From: Limnephilus marmoratus
Lineage: Eukaryota; Arthropoda; Insecta; Trichoptera; Limnephilidae
Reading direction: 5' to 3'
Length of the DNA: 64,000 bases
NCBI GenBank assembly: GCA_917880885.1
Contig: OU862921.1
Span: 1-64,000 of the forward strand
Shown here: piece by piece, positions 59,945 to 64,000 of the stretch
Layout: each line of letters starts with the position of its first letter
Numbering within the stretch: position 1 is the stretch's first letter
Program-made: the position numbers and the translations under genes
The notes under the pieces: model-generated
Database searches by the model: none
What the model saw: only the letters and a program-made list of their open reading frames with translations
Told to the model about the DNA's origin: nothing

Positions 59945-62011
59945 GATTGCGCTAAAGCATGAACACGGCGCCCAGCTGCAGTAGTTCCGAAAAAAATTAA
60001 ACTGAAATAAAGTGCTCAGATTGAAAAAAACATTTCTTTTGGGTTCTCTGTGTGATGTCGATTCGCGAGTTTCCTGCTATTACTATTAGTTTCCGGACAA
60101 CGTGTATATAAATATTTTACACATATTTTTTTTTCTTCTTATTCATATTCTTTTTGTCTCTCTGTTATGTTATGTTATCTATTTATTTATACTGTGTTTT
60201 TACATATTGTTCTCATGCACATGAGAACAACCCAGTTATAAAAACTCAGTTAATTATACAATTAAGAAAAAATTGGTAAAGATTTACATTAAATCAATCA
60301 GCCAAATTATACAATTTTTAAATTTTTAAACAGTTAAAATAAAAATTTAATAAAATAAAACAGTTAGAAATAAATATGAATGTGTTTACGTTTGTAACAA
60401 ATAAATTATAATGAAAAATAATCACAAACCAAACTTCTTAGTCAATAACACCGCTTTAATGCCACACGATACCCTCTATCCATGAAATGAAGGAAGATAT
60501 GCGGGTGTTGGTGATTGTGCAACGGCTGTCATAGGAAAACAACCCAACCAGTAGATGGGTACAGGCTACCTTCTGACTATTAAGAAGAGTCAATGGGGAA
60601 CCGTCATACCAGCCCTGAGAACAAATAAAGTAATAAGATGAACACACTCCAAATGACAGATTTTTTAATTTATTTTTTATTTATATATTTTAATTTCATA
60701 AAATTTTATTAGTTACAGATTTTTCGTTTTTTTGACTACCACACTAAGCTAATGCCCGTGTTGTGGTAGTCGTACATATAATACTTTAAATAGGAATTAA
60801 TACATACAATTTTATTCAAACAGATAATTAAACATACTAAATAAAAATTAAGAAATTCATAAAAGTAAGTGAAAAATAAAGAGAAAAACATCATATTTTA
60901 TAGAAAAATAGAAATAAAAATGAAAATGAAAATTTTGAAATTAATAAAAATTGGTTTAATTTTTTAATCGGATTTTGAACACACTTCCGGTGGGAGGGGT
61001 AGTCCTATCTTTTACGCCCGGTCCTATTTGAATGACGGGAAATGCATTGCGGTCCGATCACTTTATATGAATGTGTATACAAATCTCTTTGTAAAGGCCC
61101 CAAGTAGGAATATGTATAAAAGAAATAATACAAGTGTTCCGCATCTTCTTGTCTTTTGTGTGAAAGAATATTTTATCAAAAATAAAGTATATTAAACTCA
61201 TAATTATTAAATTTGTACTTATAGCACTGGAGATGAGAAAATTATTGTTTTTTATAATGATTTGTGCCTAAGTGAACACCAATTTATTTGTAAGGTAATA
61301 AAATACCTACATTTGTTTCAACATAAAACACCACTAGATCGCCAAACACCGTCTTTACTTTACAGAGTTTAATGTTGGTGTCCCACACAGCTATAAAAGC
61401 GCGAGCGATATGAAATATTTCTTCATATATGGTAAGAGAGAGGGTCAGATGAATTAGAGAGCTACCACGAAATTCCATTTCTTTGTACTGAATCTGTCAA
61501 TTTGGCAGCTGTCATCCGTCCATTTAGGCAGCTCCGTAATTAAAATGACCCCTCTCTCCTGTTTATGGCAGAGAGGGGGTTGCATAACTTTTCGTATATC
61601 GCGTGAGTAGCGGTAACGGCATAAGATCTGTATTATCTGTCATTGTTCAGCGCATAAACCGCTTGTGTGACAGGTCTGATGGGATTGTACGAAGAGCATT
61701 ATTTAGCGTGCGATCATCGTTTATCTTTAATAACTGTGTGTGACTTGCTTTAACATCAGTTTCAGGAGTCGTATAACCAACTAGTTTTTAATTTCAGATA
61801 ATACCTTATTATTTGGGGTGTGGTGAGTACTATGCAAAAAAAATGTGTAATATCAGATATGATTTTAGATTTTTACAGCCAAAGTGTTATAGAGAGTGAC
61901 AGCGAAAGCATTTTTTTAGCCATATAAATTATTTTTTGCTATGGCACCACTGAGCGTCGACAGCGCTCACCGGCCGTAATTGGCCGGCAAGTAAATTCAT
62001 TCCTTTGCACG
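59945..62011. other. No gene recognised; three small hairpins
   Basis: AT-rich. Perfect short inverted repeats: TTGTTCTCATG/CATGAGAACAA (60207-60230), GACTACCACA/TGTGGTAGTC (60734-60743, 60762-60771) and CCCCTCTCT/AGAGAGGGG (61549-61557, 61570-61578). No credible protein frame. Confidence 0.45.
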
Positions 62012-62018
62012 CGCTCTC

Positions 62019-63300
62019 TTGAAGCGGATCGCTGGCGTTCTAGCATATTATAAAGCTAGTGGGCCTGACGGAATACCTGCCCTGGTATTGCAGAGGTGCG
62101 CTGCAGAAATAGCTCCAATTTTGACGAAGCTTTTCAAAATGTCCCTGAAGTCTGGCTCTGTGCCCTCTGGTTGGAAAAAAGCGATCATTCACCCTATTCC
62201 AAAGAAGGGTGACCGCTCCAACCCAGCCAACTACCGCCCCATAGCGATCACATCAGTTCTGTCTAAGGTAATGGAACGTGTGATCAACGACAAACTGCTC
62301 ACATACCTCGAGAAGAACAAAATTATTAACGACCGTCAATACGGATTCCGGCGGAACCGCTCGTGCGGTGATCTTCTCGCGTATGTGACGCATGTTTGGG
62401 GGCGGTGCCTGGAACGTTTTGGTGAGACCCAAACGGTTGCACTGGATATTTCCAAGGCCTTTGACCGGGTTTGGCACCGAGGGCTTGTCAACAAACTGCT
62501 TTCTTACGGACTTCCCGCATCCTTGTGTAAGTGGATTGCCGACTTTTTGAGGGAGAGGTCGATTCAGGTGGTTGCTGACGGTTTCACCTCTTCTTCGCAT
62601 TCGATAAATGCTGGCGTCCCACAGGGATCGGTTCTGTCACCGACTTTGTTTCTGTTGCACATCAATGACCTCTTGTCATGTGCACCGATTCATTGTTACG
62701 CGGATGACAGTACAGTCCATGATAGCTTTTTGTTTGACAAGCCCCCAAAGGGCACACAAACTCCAATAGCTCGGAGGGCTTTGAAGCAAAGAATGGACGG
62801 TTACCTCGAGAGTATTTTCTCTTGGGGTAAGAATAACCTCGTCGAATTTAATGTTTCAAAGACCCAATCATGTTTGATAACGTCTAAAAGGGATCGAAAT
62901 GAATATCTAGTCTCCTTCAACGGAAGCAACCTTCCGAACAGGACCTCCATTGATATGCTTGGTGTAACTCTAAGTGACCAGCTCAGGTACGGGGGCTCCA
63001 TCGAAACCAGAGTTAAGTTAGCCTCTCAGAAACTGGGCGTACTGTACAGGGCCCGCAGATACTTTAATAGTACCCAACTGCTAACCCTGTACAAATCGCA
63101 AGTGCGCCCCACGGTTGAATTTGGCAGCCACCTCTGGTCTGGAGCTCCAAAATACCTAAAAAAAACCCTTGACTCTGTGCAGAAACTGGCGGTCCGTTTG
63201 ATAGATTCTCCCATCCTAACAGACGGACTGCAATCTTTAGAGCATAGGCGTCAGGTGGGAATGCTGTCCTTGTTCTACCGGTATTACAATGGAAGATGCT
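62019..63300 (+). pseudogene. LINE ORF2 RT fragment
   Basis: About 427 codons of reverse transcriptase without stops: NYRPIAITSVLSKVMERV, RQYGFRRNRSCGDLL, ALDISKAFDRVWH, GVPQGSVLSPTLFLL and the catalytic box HCYADDST (about residues 226-232), followed by the thumb (DMLGVTLSDQLR, PTVEFGSHLWSGA). The endonuclease is absent because of 5' truncation. The frame is broken at YYNGRC by the SINE poly(T) run. The open frame suggests a young copy of a jockey/CR1-type LINE. Confidence 0.88.
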
Positions 63301-63722
63301 TTTTTTTTTTTTTTTTACAGTGAATACCGCACAAGAATCTCAACTGCTCCCGTCTGGAGCCAGTGAGACTATGGCATCCCCAATTGGGGTATGTTGTGAG
63401 GCTGAAGGTAGCGGGGAGGGGAAGGAGGTGGGGAAGAGGAAGGTTGGGAAGTACCTGGCTATTCAGATCTGGTCACTAAACACGGCTAAAGCCATTTTCA
63501 AGCAACGTTTCAATTCTGAATGGTGGTCTTACACCAGGGCGATACTGATAGTATCTTCCACTCTGGAACATGCCGCAAATATACTATATATTATTTTAAA
63601 TTAATTAATTGTGAAATAACACAAATTAATCAAATAAAATTTATTTGCGCATGCCGGGTTCGAACCCGCGATCTCCGGAATGTGAGTCAAGAGTCTTAGC
63701 CACTGGACTACGGAGGTCGTCA
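63301..63722 (-). mobile_element. tRNA-headed SINE family B, copy 2, inside LINE
   Basis: On the minus strand: head 63720-63645 (A box GTAGTCCAGTGGCTAAGAC, B box GGGTTCGAACCCG), a body matching 56615-56960, and a 16-base poly(A) (plus-strand T run from 63300). The bases atgct flank it (63296-63300, 63723-63727). Removing it restores the LINE frame. The head differs clearly from that of copy 1. Confidence 0.85.
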
Positions 63723-63727
63723 ATGCT

Positions 63728-63993
63728 CCGAGGAACTAGCATCATTGATCCCCTCGGCTCCGGTGCATAGTCGGGAAATACGCCAAACACGCGCCCAACA
63801 TTTGTACACGGTTGACATTACTCACATGAGAACGGGTCGTTTCTATGACTCGTTCTTGAGTTCAACGGCTCGGCTGTGGAACGATTTGCCGGCCTCTGTG
63901 TTTCCTCCCTCCTACAACATGGGTCTCTTCAAGACCCATGTTCACTCCTTCCTTTCCTCAAAAAGACCCTCCACACAGCATCTACAAAGATGA
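63728..63993 (+). pseudogene. LINE ORF2 C-terminus after the SINE
   Basis: The frame resumes and reads TRAQHLYTVDITHMRTGRFY, SFLSSTARLWNDLPASVFPP and NMGLFKTHVHSFLSSKRPS, the conserved C-terminus of this LINE type (R..F..R..RLWN.LPA..FP). It ends at a stop at 63991-63993. Its partner fragment lies at 31676-31900 on the other strand. Confidence 0.85.
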
Positions 63994-64000
63994 CATAGGC

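Larger units (their letters stand above)
62012..64000 (+). mobile_element. 5'-truncated LINE interrupted by a SINE
   Basis: The copy begins inside the RT domain (GVLAYYKASGPDGIPA) near 62012, runs to 63300, is interrupted by a SINE (63301-63722) and resumes to the window end, where its 3' tail continues out of view. The final bases (CCCTCCACACAGCATC..GATGACATAGGC) match the ends of the LINE-tailed elements at 33475-34760 and 57790-58175. Confidence 0.88.

Noticed and set aside
59945..62011. Host gene exons among the hairpins
   Set aside because: No frame over 65 codons, no conserved motif and no paired splice signals with coding potential.

Overview
This is a eukaryotic, AT-rich, repeat-saturated stretch. 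Intronless Ty3/gypsy retrotransposons, several non-LTR (LINE) fragments, tRNA-headed SINEs, a piggyBac-like DNA transposon and an 8-bp-TSD DNA transposon account for nearly everything I can recognise. The lineages (CsRn1-like and mdg3-like gypsy, an R1/LOA-type LINE, a jockey/CR1-type LINE, an RTE-type tail) suggest an arthropod, most likely an insect. I cannot name the order or species. I found no convincing host protein-coding gene and no conventional tRNA, rRNA or CRISPR.

Layout. 1-7840: old debris, namely a decayed LINE on the minus strand (488-2100), poly-C repeats, a dispersed repeat family in four copies, a 190-bp fold-back element (3851-4040), a LINE 3' fragment (4614-4886) and a tRNA-headed SINE (about 5013-5310). 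7841-27967: a CsRn1-like gypsy element (El1) with 335-bp LTRs and a 4-bp target duplication (aatg), split by a second, 12-kb mdg3-like gypsy element (El2, 13339-25330) with 670-bp LTRs and its own duplication (aaca). El2 carries a 12-copy 100-bp minisatellite in its leader and a 3.9-kb non-coding 3' region with more repeats. 27985-31054: a decayed DNA transposon with 12-bp terminal inverted repeats and an 8-bp duplication, containing a piggyBac-like element (28181-29271). 31060-35860: LINE tails, a hairpin element, SINEs, a 650-bp inverted repeat and a GATCAACTGTC-type tandem array.

35860-54632: a third gypsy element (El3) with about 521-bp LTRs, frameshifted and stop-containing, carrying a LINE-tail insertion in reverse transcriptase and a 12.8-kb composite insertion (40032-52832) between RNase H and integrase. 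The composite holds an open mdg3-like gag-pol (El4) followed by an R1/LOA-type LINE, and the whole block is bracketed by one 14-bp duplication. 54640-64000: more SINE and LINE fragments, ending in a 5'-truncated LINE (from about 62012) interrupted by a SINE (63301-63722).

How the parts work together. El1, El2 and El3 show LTR, primer-binding and polypurine signals. El2 and El4 share an identical slippery heptamer abutting the gag stop codon, so pol is probably made by -1 frameshifting. A non-autonomous repeat family shares the 3' end of the LINE at 62012-64000, which makes that LINE its likely mobiliser. Nesting gives relative dates: El1 before El2, the 8-bp-TSD transposon before piggyBac, and El3 before both its LINE-tail and composite insertions.
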